Source: Rhodospirillaceae bacterium
Lineage (GTDB): Bacteria; Pseudomonadota; Alphaproteobacteria; Bin65
Direction of reading: 5' to 3'
Assembly (NCBI GenBank): GCA_028819475.1
Contig: JAPPLJ010000036.1
Span: forward strand, 112,499-176,498
Length of the DNA stretch: 64,000 bases
Shown: positions 19,956 to 31,711 of the stretch, piece after piece
How positions within the stretch are numbered: position 1 is the first letter of the stretch
Layout: each line of letters starts with the position of its first letter
The notes under the pieces: generated by a model
Told to the model about the DNA's origin: nothing
What the model saw: only the letters and a program-made list of their open reading frames with translations
Database searches by the model: none
Translations under genes and position numbers: made by a program

Positions 19956-20207
19956 GACCGGATGCTCCAAAGACAGATGAGTACTTACGGATTTCGATGA
20001 AGATGTAGTCAAAAGCCCTTAAAGTAAAGAGGAATATTTTTTCCGATATGTCACAAATTCGTATGAGCTGCCGGAAACCGGGCGCCGCATCGTCTGATAC
20101 GCGGCAAGACAAGGGGCCGGAGTCGCCCCCGGCAATCTTGTTTCGAAGGCTGGCGTGCGGGCCGCCGGAAGGGGCTGCGCCGGCCGTAGCCGGGCGGAAA
20201 ATCCGGA

Positions 20208-22313
20208 CTACAGGTCGATATCCTCGACGAATTTCGCCCGTTCCTGGATGAATTCGAAGCGCGGCTCGGGCTTGCGGCCCATCAGTTTCTCGACCAGCTC
20301 GCCGGTTTCCCGCGCCGCGCCGGCCTCGTGGGGGTCGCTGTCCGCCGGCACCGTCACGCGCAGCAGGGTGCGGCTCCCCGGATCCATCGTGGTTTGCTTG
20401 AGCTGGGCCGGCGGCATTTCGCCCAGCCCCTTGAAGCGGCTGATCTCGACTTTGCCGCGGCCGTCGAAGGTTTCCCGCAGCAGTGCGTCCTTGTGCGCAT
20501 CGTCGCGCGCGAAGGCGACCGTGCCGCCCTGGGCGAGCCGGTAGAGCGGCGGCATGGCGAGGTAAAGATGGCCGCTGCGCACCAGCTCCGGCATCTCGCG
20601 ATAGAAGAAGGTCAGCAGCAGGGAGGCGATGTGGGCGCCATCGACATCGGCGTCCGTCATGATGATCACCCGCTCGTAGCGCAGCTTGTCGGCGTCGTAG
20701 GTGCCGCGGGTGCCGCAGCCGAGCGCGAGGATCAGGTCGTTCAGCTCCAGGTTGGCGCGCATCTTGTCGGCCGAGGCGCTGGCGACGTTCAGGATCTTGC
20801 CGCGCAGCGGCAGCACGGCCTGGGTCGCCCGGTTGCGCGCCTGCTTGGCCGAGCCGCCGGCCGAATCGCCCTCGACCAGGAAGATCTCCGTATTATCGGC
20901 CGAGCGCGTCGAACAGTCGGCCAGCTTGCCCGGCAGGCGCAGGCGGGCCGCGGCGTTGGCGCGCTTGCGGTCGCGCTCGGCCTTGCGGCGCGCCCGGTCC
21001 TCGGCCTTTTCGACCAGGTGGTCGATCAGCCGCCGCGCGCCCGAAGGGTCGCCGGACAGGAAATGGTCGAAATGGTCGCGCACGGCCTGCTCGACCAGGC
21101 GGGCGGCCTCCGGCATGCCGAGCCGTTCCTTGGTCTGGCCCTGGAACTGCGGATCGGCGATGAAGACCGAGAGCATCGCGCTGGCGCCGTCCATCGCATC
21201 CTCGCCGGCGATCTGCCCGGCCTTGCGGATGTTGGCGAGTTCGGCATGGCTGCGCAGGCCCTTGACCAGGGCGGCGCGGAACCCCTGTTCGTGGCTGCCG
21301 CCCTGGGGCGTCGGCACCGTATTGACGTAGGAATGGACGAATCCCTTTTCGTCCGCCGGCCAGGCGACCGCCCATTCGACCCGGCCCTCGCCGTTGAGCG
21401 GCGCGGCGCCGGCGAAGGCCGAGCCGGTAAAGCCGGCGCGATCGCCCAGCGCCTCCTGAAGATAGTCGCGGATGCCGCCGGGAAAGCGGATGGTCTCCTT
21501 CTCCGGGAGGCCGCCTTCGGCCGGCAACGCCTCCGGCGCGCAGCTCCAGCGGATCTCGACGCCGCCAATCAGGTAGGCCTTGGACCGGGCCATCCGGTAC
21601 AGCGTCGCCGCGCGAAACGCCACGCCGTCGCCGAAGATTTTCGGGTCGGGATGGAAGCGCACCGTCGTGCCGCGCCGGTTGTGGCACGGGCCGGCCTCGT
21701 CCAGCCGGCCGCGCGGCGCGCCCCGGCTGTAGCGCTGGGTCCACAGGCGCCCGTCGCGCGCCACCTCGACCTCCAGGCGGTCGGACAGCGCGTTCACGAC
21801 CGACAGGCCGACGCCGTGCAGTCCGCCGGAAGTGGTATAGGCCTCGCCACCGAACTTGCCGCCGGAATGCAGGGTCGTGAGAATGACCTCGAGGGCGGAC
21901 TTGTCGCGGAATTTCGGATGCGGATCGGTCGGGATGCCGCGGCCGTTGTCGCGGATGGTGACGCAGTTGTCCGCGCCCAGCGCGACCTCGACGCGGGTCG
22001 CGTGGCCGGCGACCGCCTCGTCCATCGCGTTGTCGATCACCTCGGCCGCCAGATGGTGCAGGGCGCGCTCGTCCGTACCGCCGATATACATGCCCGGCCG
22101 CTTGCGGACCGGCTCCAGCCCTTCGAGGACCTCGATGTCGCGCGCAGTATAGGCCTGCTTGCGCGCCGGCTTGCCCGCAGGGTTCCGGGACGGTCCAGAC
22201 TCAGATCGGGAATCGGACCGGGCTCCGGATTTCGCGTTCGGCCTGGCGCCGTTTCGCGCATTGCGCGCGGGCGGTTTCGGCGGATCGGCGAACAGATCAG
22301 GCATTGCGGACAT
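20208..22313 (-). CDS. parE: DNA topoisomerase IV subunit B
   Basis: 701 residues from the ATG at 22313; the GHKL domain is preceded by about 52 Pro/Arg/Ser-rich residues. The ATP site contains EVIDNAMDEAVAG (about 91-103), DNGRGIPTDPHP and GGLHGVGLSVVNALS. The transducer is followed by the TOPRIM motifs EGDSAGGSAKQARN, LPLRGKILNV and TDADVDGAHI. The C-terminus ends in an IQERAKFVEDIDL-type segment typical of ParE. Together with ParC it decatenates replicated chromosomes. parC is not adjacent. Alphaproteobacterial GyrB is longer, which favours ParE. Confidence 0.96.
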   Translation of the reverse strand: MSAMPDLFADPPKPPARNARNGARPNAKSGARSDSRSESGPSRNPAGKPARKQAYTARDIEVLEGLEPVRKRPGMYIGGTDERALHHLAAEVIDNAMDEAVAGHATRVEVALGADNCVTIRDNGRGIPTDPHPKFRDKSALEVILTTLHSGGKFGGEAYTTSGGLHGVGLSVVNALSDRLEVEVARDGRLWTQRYSRGAPRGRLDEAGPCHNRRGTTVRFHPDPKIFGDGVAFRAATLYRMARSKAYLIGGVEIRWSCAPEALPAEGGLPEKETIRFPGGIRDYLQEALGDRAGFTGSAFAGAAPLNGEGRVEWAVAWPADEKGFVHSYVNTVPTPQGGSHEQGFRAALVKGLRSHAELANIRKAGQIAGEDAMDGASAMLSVFIADPQFQGQTKERLGMPEAARLVEQAVRDHFDHFLSGDPSGARRLIDHLVEKAEDRARRKAERDRKRANAAARLRLPGKLADCSTRSADNTEIFLVEGDSAGGSAKQARNRATQAVLPLRGKILNVASASADKMRANLELNDLILALGCGTRGTYDADKLRYERVIIMTDADVDGAHIASLLLTFFYREMPELVRSGHLYLAMPPLYRLAQGGTVAFARDDAHKDALLRETFDGRGKVEISRFKGLGEMPPAQLKQTTMDPGSRTLLRVTVPADSDPHEAGAARETGELVEKLMGRKPEPRFEFIQERAKFVEDIDL

Positions 22314-22438
22314 GGCACGGCTTTCGCCCGGTGTCTTCCCGGCAGACAATAGCGCGATCGTGGCCGTTGCTCAAGATATAGCAGGTTTCCGGTTTCGTTC
22401 CGACAGGATATGCGCAATTGCGCTGATCCTCATGGCTT

Positions 22439-23071
22439 TCAGGACCCGGCGGCTTCCCGCTCGGCGATCAGCGCCGCGTCGATCCCGCGGGCGCGCTTGT
22501 GGGCCGCGCGCCCGGCGATCCGGCCGGCGTAGGCCTCGAAGGCCGGCCGCTTCGGCAGCGTGCCGAAGTTCAGTCCCCACTCTATATGGCTGCCGACATA
22601 GACGTCCGCCATGGTAAAGCGGCTGCCGCAGACATGGTCGTTGTCGCGGAGCATGGCTTCGACGGCGTCGATCGTATCGTCGAAGCTGCCGTAACCGAGC
22701 ATCGCGCTCCTGTCTTCCTCCGTCGTCCAGCCCATGGCCTGCGCGGTTATCGCCTGTTCCAGCGGGCCGGCGGCGAAGAACATCCAGCGGTAGTAGGCGG
22801 CGCGCTCGTCGGCCGCCGGCGCCAGCCCGGCCTCCGGGAAGGCCTCGGCGAGCCAGGCGCAGATCGCGGCGCACTCGGTCACGACCCGGCCTTCGTGCCG
22901 GATCGCCGGCACCTTGCCCATCGGGTTGATCGCCAGATAGTCCGGTGCCTTCATGTCGGCGCCGTATTCGACGATGACGGTCTCGTAGGCGGCCCCGGAC
23001 TCTTCCAGCGCCCAGCGCACGATCTGCCCGCGCGACATCGGGTTGGTATAGAAGGTGACGGGTCCGGACAT
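22439..23071 (-). CDS. glutathione S-transferase family protein
   Basis: 210 residues. The thioredoxin-like N-terminal domain (VTFYTNPMSRGQIVRWALEE, then NPMGKVPAI and the glutathione-binding TECAAICAWLAE) precedes an all-alpha C-terminal domain with FTMADVYVGSHIEW. The SRG motif suggests a Ser/Arg catalytic type as in beta/theta-like bacterial GSTs. Cytosolic; probably conjugates or reduces electrophiles. Substrate unknown. It is divergent in context from no obvious partner and lies 39 bp upstream of the unknown gene's stop, with which it may share a transcript. Confidence 0.9.
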   Translation of the reverse strand: MSGPVTFYTNPMSRGQIVRWALEESGAAYETVIVEYGADMKAPDYLAINPMGKVPAIRHEGRVVTECAAICAWLAEAFPEAGLAPAADERAAYYRWMFFAAGPLEQAITAQAMGWTTEEDRSAMLGYGSFDDTIDAVEAMLRDNDHVCGSRFTMADVYVGSHIEWGLNFGTLPKRPAFEAYAGRIAGRAAHKRARGIDAALIAEREAAGS

Positions 23072-23110
23072 GGCGTCTTCTCGCGGCTGGCGGGTGATGC
23101 GGCCTCCGGT

Positions 23111-23752
23111 TCAACTTTGCCTGCGCTCGATTTCCGCAGCAAGCCGCTCGTGGTCCGGATCGGGGATAAAGGAGAGGTCCAGCAGGCCGGCGAGCGGCTC
23201 GATGTCGCTTTGGGACAGGGTGACGGACGACTCGCCTCCCTCGAAGGCGGCCGCCGCGGTTTCCGCGTCGCGCTGGGCGATCTCCGCGATCAGGATCCAG
23301 CGCAGCTCGTCTTTCGACAGCGCACTGATCTGGGTATCGTCGAGTTCGCTGCCGTCCGCATTGTGCGGCGTCTGCAGCAGTATCCTGACCATCAACTCGG
23401 CCGCTTCGCGCGGCGCGAGGCCCAGGCCCGCGCCGAGCGGTTCGCAGGCGAAGGCGAACGTGGCTTCGTCGTCCATCGGCCCCGGCAGCGCGGCCGCGCA
23501 CAGGGCGCTCGCACGGTTGGCGAAATGCACGGCATACACCGCATAATCGCCTGCCACATAGCCCCGGGGGCGGGCCGGCGGGGCGGATGCGTCCGGGTCG
23601 GCATCCGGGGCTCCGCCGCCGGCAGCGGGCGCGGCGCGGCCCTCCGGTGCGCAGGCGGCAACCAGCTGCCTGTGCCGCTTCAGGAAGCCGGCGATCAGCG
23701 CCTGGGCGCGCTGCGCCGCAGGCAGAGTCCCGGTGGAGGCGCGGCCGGTCAT
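23111..23752 (-). CDS. hypothetical protein
   Basis: 213 residues, not recognised. A short basic N-terminal part is followed by an Ala/Pro/Gly linker (about 38-62), then a helical body with acidic stretches (DADPDASAPPARPRGYVAGDYAVYAVHFANRA..., later KDELRWILIAEIAQRDAETAAAAFEGGES). No signal peptide or membrane helix. Codon use matches the core genome. It lies immediately upstream of the GST gene on the same strand with a 39-bp gap. Confidence 0.65.
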   Translation of the reverse strand: MTGRASTGTLPAAQRAQALIAGFLKRHRQLVAACAPEGRAAPAAGGGAPDADPDASAPPARPRGYVAGDYAVYAVHFANRASALCAAALPGPMDDEATFAFACEPLGAGLGLAPREAAELMVRILLQTPHNADGSELDDTQISALSKDELRWILIAEIAQRDAETAAAAFEGGESSVTLSQSDIEPLAGLLDLSFIPDPDHERLAAEIERRQS

Positions 23753-24002
23753 CGGGCAGCTCCGGTGGTTTGCGGACGGTCGGGCCGCAAGCCCTCGCCC
23801 CGCCTGCCGCCTGCCCGTGGGAACAGTCGCGAAGCAACATTAATGTACACGATATGTTCGCGTCACTGTCAAGCCGTTTTGTCGGCGGTTGCCGGCGGTA
23901 TTGCGGCTTCACCGCGCCGTCCGGCTGTGATTTAACGCGAAGCGCTTCCGCCGCCGCGCGCCCGGATCGGACGGCGGCCCTTGCTTCCCGGAGAGCCCGG
24001 CG

Positions 24003-24722
24003 ATGAAATTCCTCGTCCTCCAGCATATCGAGATCGAACATCCCGGCGTGTTCCGCGATTTCATGCGCGAAGACGGCATCGAATGGGACGCCGTCGAGCT
24101 CGACGAGGGCGAGGCGATCCCGGCGCTCGGCGGCTACGACGCCGTGATCTCCATGGGCGGGCCGATGGACGTGTTCGACGAGGCGGAATTCCCCTGGCTG
24201 ATCGACGAAAAGGCGGCGATCCGCGAGGCGGTACGGGGGCGGGAGATGCCCTTCCTCGGCGTCTGCCTCGGCCACCAGATGCTCGCCGACGCGCTCGGCG
24301 GCCGGGTCGAGCGCATGGCCGAGGCCGAGGTCGGCGTGCTCACGGTCGAACTCACCGGGGCCGGCCGCGCCGACCCGCTGCTCGCCGGTCTGGACGACAC
24401 GGTGACCTGCCTGCAATGGCACGGCTGCGCGGTAACGGAACTGCCCGAGGGCGGCGTTACCCTGGCGTCGTCGCCGGTCTGCGCGATCCAGTCCTTCCGG
24501 GTCGGGCGCAATGCCTGGGGCATCCAGTATCATGTCGAGCAGACGCCGACGACGGTCGACGAATGGGGCGCTGTGCCGGCTTACGCCGCCTCGCTGGAAA
24601 AGACCCTCGGGCCCGGCAGCCTCGCCCCCTTCGCCGCCGAAACCGCCCGCAACATGCCCGGCTTCAACCGCGACGCGCGGATCCTGTATGAGAATTTCGT
24701 GAGCGTCGTGCGGGCGGGGTAG
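24003..24722 (+). CDS. class I glutamine amidotransferase-like protein
   Basis: 239 residues forming one GATase1 domain: GGYDAVISMGGPMDVF, nucleophile elbow PFLGVCLGHQMLADALGG with the catalytic Cys, and the catalytic His in WGIQYHVEQTP. This is the stand-alone GMP-synthase-like subgroup related to gamma-glutamyl-polyamine or gamma-glutamyl hydrolases, not the synthetase-fused GuaA. It releases ammonia or a glutamyl group from an unknown substrate. The start is preceded by CCCGGAGAGCC. Confidence 0.87.
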   Translation: MKFLVLQHIEIEHPGVFRDFMREDGIEWDAVELDEGEAIPALGGYDAVISMGGPMDVFDEAEFPWLIDEKAAIREAVRGREMPFLGVCLGHQMLADALGGRVERMAEAEVGVLTVELTGAGRADPLLAGLDDTVTCLQWHGCAVTELPEGGVTLASSPVCAIQSFRVGRNAWGIQYHVEQTPTTVDEWGAVPAYAASLEKTLGPGSLAPFAAETARNMPGFNRDARILYENFVSVVRAG

Positions 24723-24941
24723 GGGTAGCCGGGCGGCGAGCAAGACCGCGTGGGCGTTGGGGGGCGGAAATCCGGCACGGTCAGACAAAATTAAATTATT
24801 TACCTATTATGTTACTTTTTACCTTGACGTCCCGGTTTTCGTCTCCTATATGGGTCCCTGCCAACGCCCGAACTGCGCCCAAAACGCCCCGCGGGCGCCT
24901 TTCCCCGTCCGATCCAGCCGGCAAAGCACCGCATTCGCCCC

Positions 24942-25182
24942 TCCCCCAAGGATTCCCCTGTGCAAGGGGCGAGACCGTGCGCCTGCTTTCTGTCTCCCAT
25001 CCCGTCATTCCGACCGGAGCGCCCCGCCAGGGGCGCGGAGTGGAGGAATCTCGTCGCAAGACTCCGGGTTCCCGTTCGTCAGGATCGAGCCGGGATTCCT
25101 CCGCTACGCCCCGGCCCGCAGGGGCGCGGCTTCGGTCGGAATGACGACGAAGGGTTTCGCAGAGGAATCCCCTGGGGGAGGG
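24942..25182. repeat. nested palindrome: outer arms around dispersed repeat copy 3
   Basis: Outer arms CCTCCCCCAAGGATTCCCCTGTG (24942-24964, first 20 bases given in part) and its near-inverse ending GGGGGAGGGGG (to 25182) flank dispersed repeat copy 3 (25002-25146), whose ends are CCGTCATTCCGACCGG and TCGGTCGGAATGACG. The whole could fold into one very long hairpin. This suggests repeated insertion of palindromic elements into one another. Confidence 0.75.
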
Positions 25183-25640
25183 GGATTCGGTCGGCGCTCA
25201 TTTCGCAGACGAATCCTGTGAAGTATGCCGTATCCCGGCAAATTTGCTGCACAACGGGGTGCGCCGTCTCCAAGCCGGACCAAGTCAGGAAGACCGGGCG
25301 ACCTTCTGTTTTTCCAGCCTGTTCTCCGGAAACGGCGAATGAACGGCCGGGCAGGAGTAAATGAGGAATATAATCCTACATCGGAATTTTTTGCGCCCTA
25401 TCCGGCATGGCGCTCCGGGTAGCCGCTCTCCCCGAAAGCGTTGCGGTGCAAGGCTTTGCCGGGATCGTCACGGGGCCGCAGCCGGGCCGTCCCGAAATTT
25501 TTTTTCGAAAAGATGGACCGGTCTGTCCAGATCAGGGAAGCGGGCCAAGCGCCTGATTTTCCGCGCCAATCGCCGGAATCTAATTTTGAACGATTGTACA
25601 AAAACGAAGATCGGTTATCCCGTTTTCCGGTTGCCCGGCC
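25183..25640. other. AT-richer intergenic, no gene supported
   Basis: Nothing with family features was found. The region lies downstream of the mutase gene on the other strand and contains short open frames only. Confidence 0.5.
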
Positions 25641-27800
<2,160 letters not shown>

Positions 27801-28014
27801 GGTCGTCGCCCCATGCTGCCAGGCGTGCTGCGGGCCCCATTGCCGGCCAGTATAGCGCCGCCGTGCCGCCCGCCTGCGAGAAATGATTCACCGCAGTGAC
27901 AATCCGGTCGCAGGGACGCAGCTGTCCGGATCGTCGATGCACGGCAGGGGTTGCCGCTGTCGTCAAGTCTGTCATATCAACAAACACCTCTTGAACCGAG
28001 CCGGAAGCGCAGCA

Positions 28015-28224
28015 ATGAGCGCCCCGACCTCCAGGGTCCAGTATTCGAAGACCGGTAAGGCGCGCCATTCGGGCGGCGCAGCCTCGACGGCGGATTCGCG
28101 CGACCGGGCGCCGGAGAGGATTGCGCCCGCCGCGCACGATCCCGATTTCGACACGGTTCTCGACGCGAGCCGCCGCTATATACGCCGCCACCGGGAGGCG
28201 CTGAAGAAACTTGCCGAGCGGTGA
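28015..28224 (+). CDS. probable antitoxin of a Doc-type module
   Basis: 69 residues from the ATG at 28015 (GGAAGCGCAG upstream); an earlier start at 27883 would add an unlikely Cys-rich leader. The C-terminal DTVLDASRRYIRRHREALKKLAER resembles the short helical antitoxins that precede alphaproteobacterial Doc toxins. Its stop overlaps the GTG of the toxin remnant (GTGA). Assignment rests mainly on that neighbour. Confidence 0.55.
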   Translation: MSAPTSRVQYSKTGKARHSGGAASTADSRDRAPERIAPAAHDPDFDTVLDASRRYIRRHREALKKLAER

Positions 28225-28379
28225 AGACTCCGCGATGGCTGACCGCCGCAATGGTCGAAGCCATACACCGCGAGGTTCTTGCCGCTTCCGGCGGTAGTTC
28301 CGGGCTGCGGGATCGCGGCTTGCTGGAAAGCGCGCTCGACCGTCCGAAAAATCTGAGCGCCTACAGGTCGCCCGCCTGA
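28221..28379 (+). pseudogene. truncated Doc-type (Fic fold) toxin
   Basis: 52 residues from a GTG overlapping the antitoxin stop. EAIHREVLAASGGSSGLRD and GLLESALDRPKNLSAY match the N-terminal part of Doc. A complete Doc has about 120-130 residues and carries HPFxxGNKR downstream; here the frame ends after RSPA and the sulfite exporter-like gene starts 5 bp later. The active site is therefore missing and the toxin should be dead. Confidence 0.85.
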
Positions 28380-28383
28380 CCCC

Positions 28384-29112
28384 ATGACCCTCGAACTCCT
28401 CTTCGTGCTGCTGGGTGCGCTGGCGGCGGGGCTGGTCAGCGGGCTGACCGGCTTCGGCACGGCGCTCGCCGCCTCGGCCTTCTGGCTCTATGTGCTTGCG
28501 CCCACGGTCGCCGTGCCGCTGATCCTCGCCGCCTCGGTGATCGCCCAGGTCGCCGGCCTGCCGGCCTTCAAGGACCAGCTCGACTGGAAACGCACCATGC
28601 CGATGGTGGCCGCCGGCGCGGTCGGGATTCCGCTCGGCGTCTGGCTGCTCGATCATCTGCCGGCCGATACGGTGAAGATGGCGGTCGGCGTCGTGATCGT
28701 CCTGTATGCGGCTTTCGGCCTGCTGGTGCGGATAAAACCGCCGTTTCCCGGCAAGCGGCCGGTGGCCGACGGCGCGGTCGGCTTTATCGGCGGGGTGCTC
28801 GGCGGCATGATCGGCCTGGCTGGCGCGCTGCCGGTCATCTGGTCCCAGTTCCGCGGCTGGTCGCCGACGGTGGCGCGCAGCATCTACCAGCCCTTCAACA
28901 CGCTGATCCTGTCGATCGCCTGCGGCGTCCAGATCGCCGCCGGGTTTTTCACCGAAGAGGTCGTCTGGCTGGTCGTCTACTGCGCGCCGGTGACGCTCGC
29001 CGGCACCTTCGTCGGCGTGAAGCTGTTCCGCCGGATCAGCGCCGAGACCTTCCGGCTGGTCGTGCTGTGGTTCCTGCTCTTCGCCGGCATCGGCCTGCTG
29101 ATCCAGGGTTAG
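28384..29112 (+). CDS. TauE/SafE-family membrane transporter
   Basis: 242 residues with about 8 hydrophobic helices. Family repeats are visible as GLVSGLTGFGTALAASAFW in the first half and GVLGGMIGLAGALPVIWSQFRGW in the second. The family exports sulfite, sulfonates or other anions across the inner membrane; substrate unknown. It starts 5 bp after the Doc remnant, so the deletion that truncated the toxin may have joined it to this gene. Confidence 0.88.
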   Translation: MTLELLFVLLGALAAGLVSGLTGFGTALAASAFWLYVLAPTVAVPLILAASVIAQVAGLPAFKDQLDWKRTMPMVAAGAVGIPLGVWLLDHLPADTVKMAVGVVIVLYAAFGLLVRIKPPFPGKRPVADGAVGFIGGVLGGMIGLAGALPVIWSQFRGWSPTVARSIYQPFNTLILSIACGVQIAAGFFTEEVVWLVVYCAPVTLAGTFVGVKLFRRISAETFRLVVLWFLLFAGIGLLIQG

Positions 29113-29121
29113 CGCAACGGG

Positions 29122-29985
29122 TTACGAAAGCCGCAGCAATGCCACCGCCGCGACGAGCAGGACGATGGCGGCGATGCGCACCGGGCCCGGCCGTTCCTTG
29201 AGCACGAACACGCCGATCAGCGCGGCGAACAGGATGCTGCTCTCGCGCAGGGCCGCGACCACGGCGACCGGGGCCGACACCATCGCCCAGACGACGATGC
29301 CGTAGGCGAGCATGGAGAGCAGCCCGCCGGCCACCGAGCGCACGATGTCGCCGCGCGGCGTCTGCCTGAAGCGCCCGCGCCGCATCCACATGACGATCAG
29401 GACGGTCGGCCAGGCGTCGACGAAAAACAGCCACAGGATGTAGGGCACGGCATCGCCTGCGGCGCGGGCGCCGAGCCCGTCGGCGATTGTGTAGCCGGCG
29501 ATGGCGACCGCCGTCAGGCCGGCGAAGACGAGGGAGCGGTCGCCGCCTCCGCCTTCTTGGGCTGCCCGCCGTTCGCCGGCCCGGCGCCAGGCGACGCCCA
29601 GGATCGCCAGCAGGATCAGGCCGATGGCGGCGAGCGACCGGGCGTTGAGCTCCTCGGCCAGGAACGCAAGCGTTACCAGCGTCACGATCAGCGGCGCGCC
29701 GCCGCGGGCGATCGGATAGACCCGGCTGAAATCGCCGTGGCTGTAGGCGGTCGCCAGCATCAGGTTGTAGACGGTGTGGATCGCCGTCGAGGCCAGGATG
29801 AAGGGCCAGGCCGCCGCCACCGGGAAGGCGACGAAGGGCAGCGCGAGTCCGGCCGCGACGCCGGAGCCGACCGACAGCCAGGCGATGCCGATCACCGGAT
29901 CGGCGCGCGACTTGACCACCGCGTTCCAGGCCGCGTGCAGCAGGGCGGAGCCGAGAACCGCCAGCAGGACGGTCGTCGAGATCAT
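29122..29985 (-). CDS. DMT-superfamily (EamA) transporter
   Basis: 287 residues from the ATG at 29985; a start 31 codons upstream would overlap the rhomboid gene and adds a non-membrane Cys/Arg-rich leader. About 10 helices in two EamA halves are visible (LLAVLGSALLHAAWNAVVKS and, in the second half, LVFAGLTAVAIAGYTIADGLG). Inner-membrane exporter of small metabolites; substrate unknown. Directly downstream of the rhomboid gene (7-bp gap). Confidence 0.88.
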   Translation of the reverse strand: MISTTVLLAVLGSALLHAAWNAVVKSRADPVIGIAWLSVGSGVAAGLALPFVAFPVAAAWPFILASTAIHTVYNLMLATAYSHGDFSRVYPIARGGAPLIVTLVTLAFLAEELNARSLAAIGLILLAILGVAWRRAGERRAAQEGGGGDRSLVFAGLTAVAIAGYTIADGLGARAAGDAVPYILWLFFVDAWPTVLIVMWMRRGRFRQTPRGDIVRSVAGGLLSMLAYGIVVWAMVSAPVAVVAALRESSILFAALIGVFVLKERPGPVRIAAIVLLVAAVALLRLS

Positions 29986-29992
29986 GCCGGCG

Positions 29993-30616
29993 TTACACCC
30001 GGCCCAACAGTCTCGGTGCGAGTACCGCCGTCGCGGCGAAGCCGCCCAGCAGGCCGCCGACATGGGCGAGCCAGGCAATTCCCGGCGACCAGCCGGTCGC
30101 GATGAAGACGGCGTGGGCGGCGACGAAGACGATCATGCCGAGCCAGTAGGGCATCGGAACGACCACCAGGATGATCCGGCCCCTTGGTTCGAGCAGGAAG
30201 GCGGTCGCAAACACGCCGGAGAGTGCGCCGCTGGCGCCGACGATCGGCACGATACTGTTCGGCTCGATCGCGGCGTGGAGCAGGCCGCCGGCGATCCCGG
30301 CAACGAAATAGATCGCCGCCAGCCGCCACGCGCCGAGGGCGCGCTCGACGATGGCGCCGAACGAGATCAGCACGATCATGTTCAGCACCAGATGTGCCGT
30401 ATCGCCGTGGACGAACAGGGAGGTGACGAGCGTGACCGGCGCCGGCAGGGGGCTGTACCCGGCGGTGTCCACCGGCTCGCCGAACAGCAGGCGCGGGATC
30501 AGCGCATGGCGCACGAGGAACTGCGCATAGTCCTCGCCGGACAGGGTCGTCGCATAGACGAAGACGGCGACGCAGGCGCCGAGCAGCGCGAGCGTCAGGG
30601 GCAGGGTCCGGGTCAC
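29993..30616 (-). CDS. rhomboid-family intramembrane serine protease
   Basis: 207 residues from a GTG at 30616, the first sensible start after purQ. Rhomboid features: HLVLNMIVLISFGAIVE (HxxxN-type loop segment), nucleophile GASGALSG and the catalytic His in GIAWLAHVGGLLGG. Six membrane helices. It cleaves transmembrane substrates in the inner membrane. It is 26 bp downstream of purQ, in the place where purL is often found in related genomes. Confidence 0.87.
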   Translation of the reverse strand: MTRTLPLTLALLGACVAVFVYATTLSGEDYAQFLVRHALIPRLLFGEPVDTAGYSPLPAPVTLVTSLFVHGDTAHLVLNMIVLISFGAIVERALGAWRLAAIYFVAGIAGGLLHAAIEPNSIVPIVGASGALSGVFATAFLLEPRGRIILVVVPMPYWLGMIVFVAAHAVFIATGWSPGIAWLAHVGGLLGGFAATAVLAPRLLGRV

Positions 30617-30642
30617 GGCGGGCCGGCCGGTCTCAAGCCCGG

Positions 30643-31332
30643 CTATCCCAGCGCGGCGGCCAGGCCGGCGAACAGGCCGCGCCCGTCGGTGCTGCCCTGG
30701 TCGGCGCGGATGGCGTTTTCCGGATGGGGCATCATGCCGAGGACGTTGCCGGACCCGTTGTAGATGCCGGCGATGTCGCGCACAGAGCCGTTCGGGTTGA
30801 AGCGGTCCGCGCCTTCGCCGCCGAGCGGCGCGTAGCGGAAGGCGATCCGGTCTTCGTCCTCCAGCCGGTCCAGGGTGTCGGCATCGGCGAAATAGTTGCC
30901 GTCGTGATGGGCGACCGGCATGCGCAGGACCTGCCCGGCCTCGTAGCCGGCGGAAAACATCGTCTCGCCGCTGGCGACGCTGAGGCCGATATCCCGGCAG
31001 ACGAATTTGAGCGAGGCGTTGCTCAGCAGGGCGCCGGGCAGCAGGCCGGCTTCGACCAGGATCTGGAAGCCGTTGCACACGCCGAGCACCGCCACGCCCC
31101 TCTGCGCCGCCTCTGCAACGCTGCGCAGCACCGGCGAGTGGGCCGCCATCGCCCCGGCGCGCAGATAGTCGCCATAGGAAAAGCCGCCGGGAACCACGAT
31201 CAGGTCGGCGTCCGGAAGCGCGCTGTCCCGGTGCCAGACCATGGCCGGCGGCCGGCCGGACGCCATTTCCAGCGCCTCGGCCATGTCCTGCTCCCGGTTC
31301 GTGCCGGGAAAGACCACGATGGCGGATTTCAT
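30643..31332 (-). CDS. purQ: phosphoribosylformylglycinamidine synthase subunit PurQ
   Basis: 229 residues, the normal length. A class I glutamine amidotransferase: [33 protein letters not shown], nucleophile [20 protein letters not shown], and [10 protein letters not shown] with the catalytic His. It supplies ammonia to PurL in the fourth step of purine synthesis. It follows purC and purS on the same strand; purL is absent from the window. Confidence 0.97.
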   Translation of the reverse strand: MKSAIVVFPGTNREQDMAEALEMASGRPPAMVWHRDSALPDADLIVVPGGFSYGDYLRAGAMAAHSPVLRSVAEAAQRGVAVLGVCNGFQILVEAGLLPGALLSNASLKFVCRDIGLSVASGETMFSAGYEAGQVLRMPVAHHDGNYFADADTLDRLEDEDRIAFRYAPLGGEGADRFNPNGSVRDIAGIYNGSGNVLGMMPHPENAIRADQGSTDGRGLFAGLAAALG

Positions 31333-31383
31333 CGCCGGCCGCGCCTCATGTCCGATCCCGCTGACGGCCGGCCCGCCGCACGC

Positions 31384-31653
31384 TCAGGCTTCGATCTCGA
31401 TGCGGTAATTCTCGATTACCGTGTTGGCCAGCAGCTTCTCGCACATCTCCCTGACCCGGTCGCCGACCCGGGCCTCGGCCCCTCCGGCGCTGTCATCGCC
31501 GCCGGAACCGTCCTTCAGGTCGATCTCGATATACTTGCCCTGCCGGACGTCGGCCACGCCGTCGAAGCCGAGCGCTTCCAGGGCGTGGGCGATCGCCTTG
31601 CCCTGGGGATCGAGCACGCCGGGCTTGAGCGTGACATGGACTCTTGCTCTCAT
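31384..31653 (-). CDS. purS: phosphoribosylformylglycinamidine synthase subunit PurS
   Basis: 89 residues. ARVHVTLKPGVLDPQGKAI, ALGFDGVADVRQGKYIEID and CEKLLANTVIENYRIEI are the PurS pattern. A DGSGGDDSAGGAEARV insertion lengthens the loop between the third strand and last helix. PurS bridges PurQ and PurL in the ammonia-channelling complex. Lies between purC and purQ with 50-60 bp gaps. Confidence 0.95.
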   Translation of the reverse strand: MRARVHVTLKPGVLDPQGKAIAHALEALGFDGVADVRQGKYIEIDLKDGSGGDDSAGGAEARVGDRVREMCEKLLANTVIENYRIEIEA

Positions 31654-31711
31654 CGGGGCGCTCTCACGGGCGCACTCTCGTGGAGGGCGCTCTCAAGGGG
31701 GGCCGCCATCG

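Noticed and set aside
20328..22352. Long open frame opposite parE as a gene
   Set aside because: Antisense open frames are frequent in GC-rich genes; the sequence is Arg/Ala/Gly-rich without family features, while parE is certain.
24723..24941. Small genes in the intergenic region after the amidotransferase
   Set aside because: Open frames overlap inverted repeats and lack ribosome sites.
27801..28014. Cobalamin riboswitch before methylmalonyl-CoA mutase
   Set aside because: No B12-box-like conserved sequence was seen in the upstream region.
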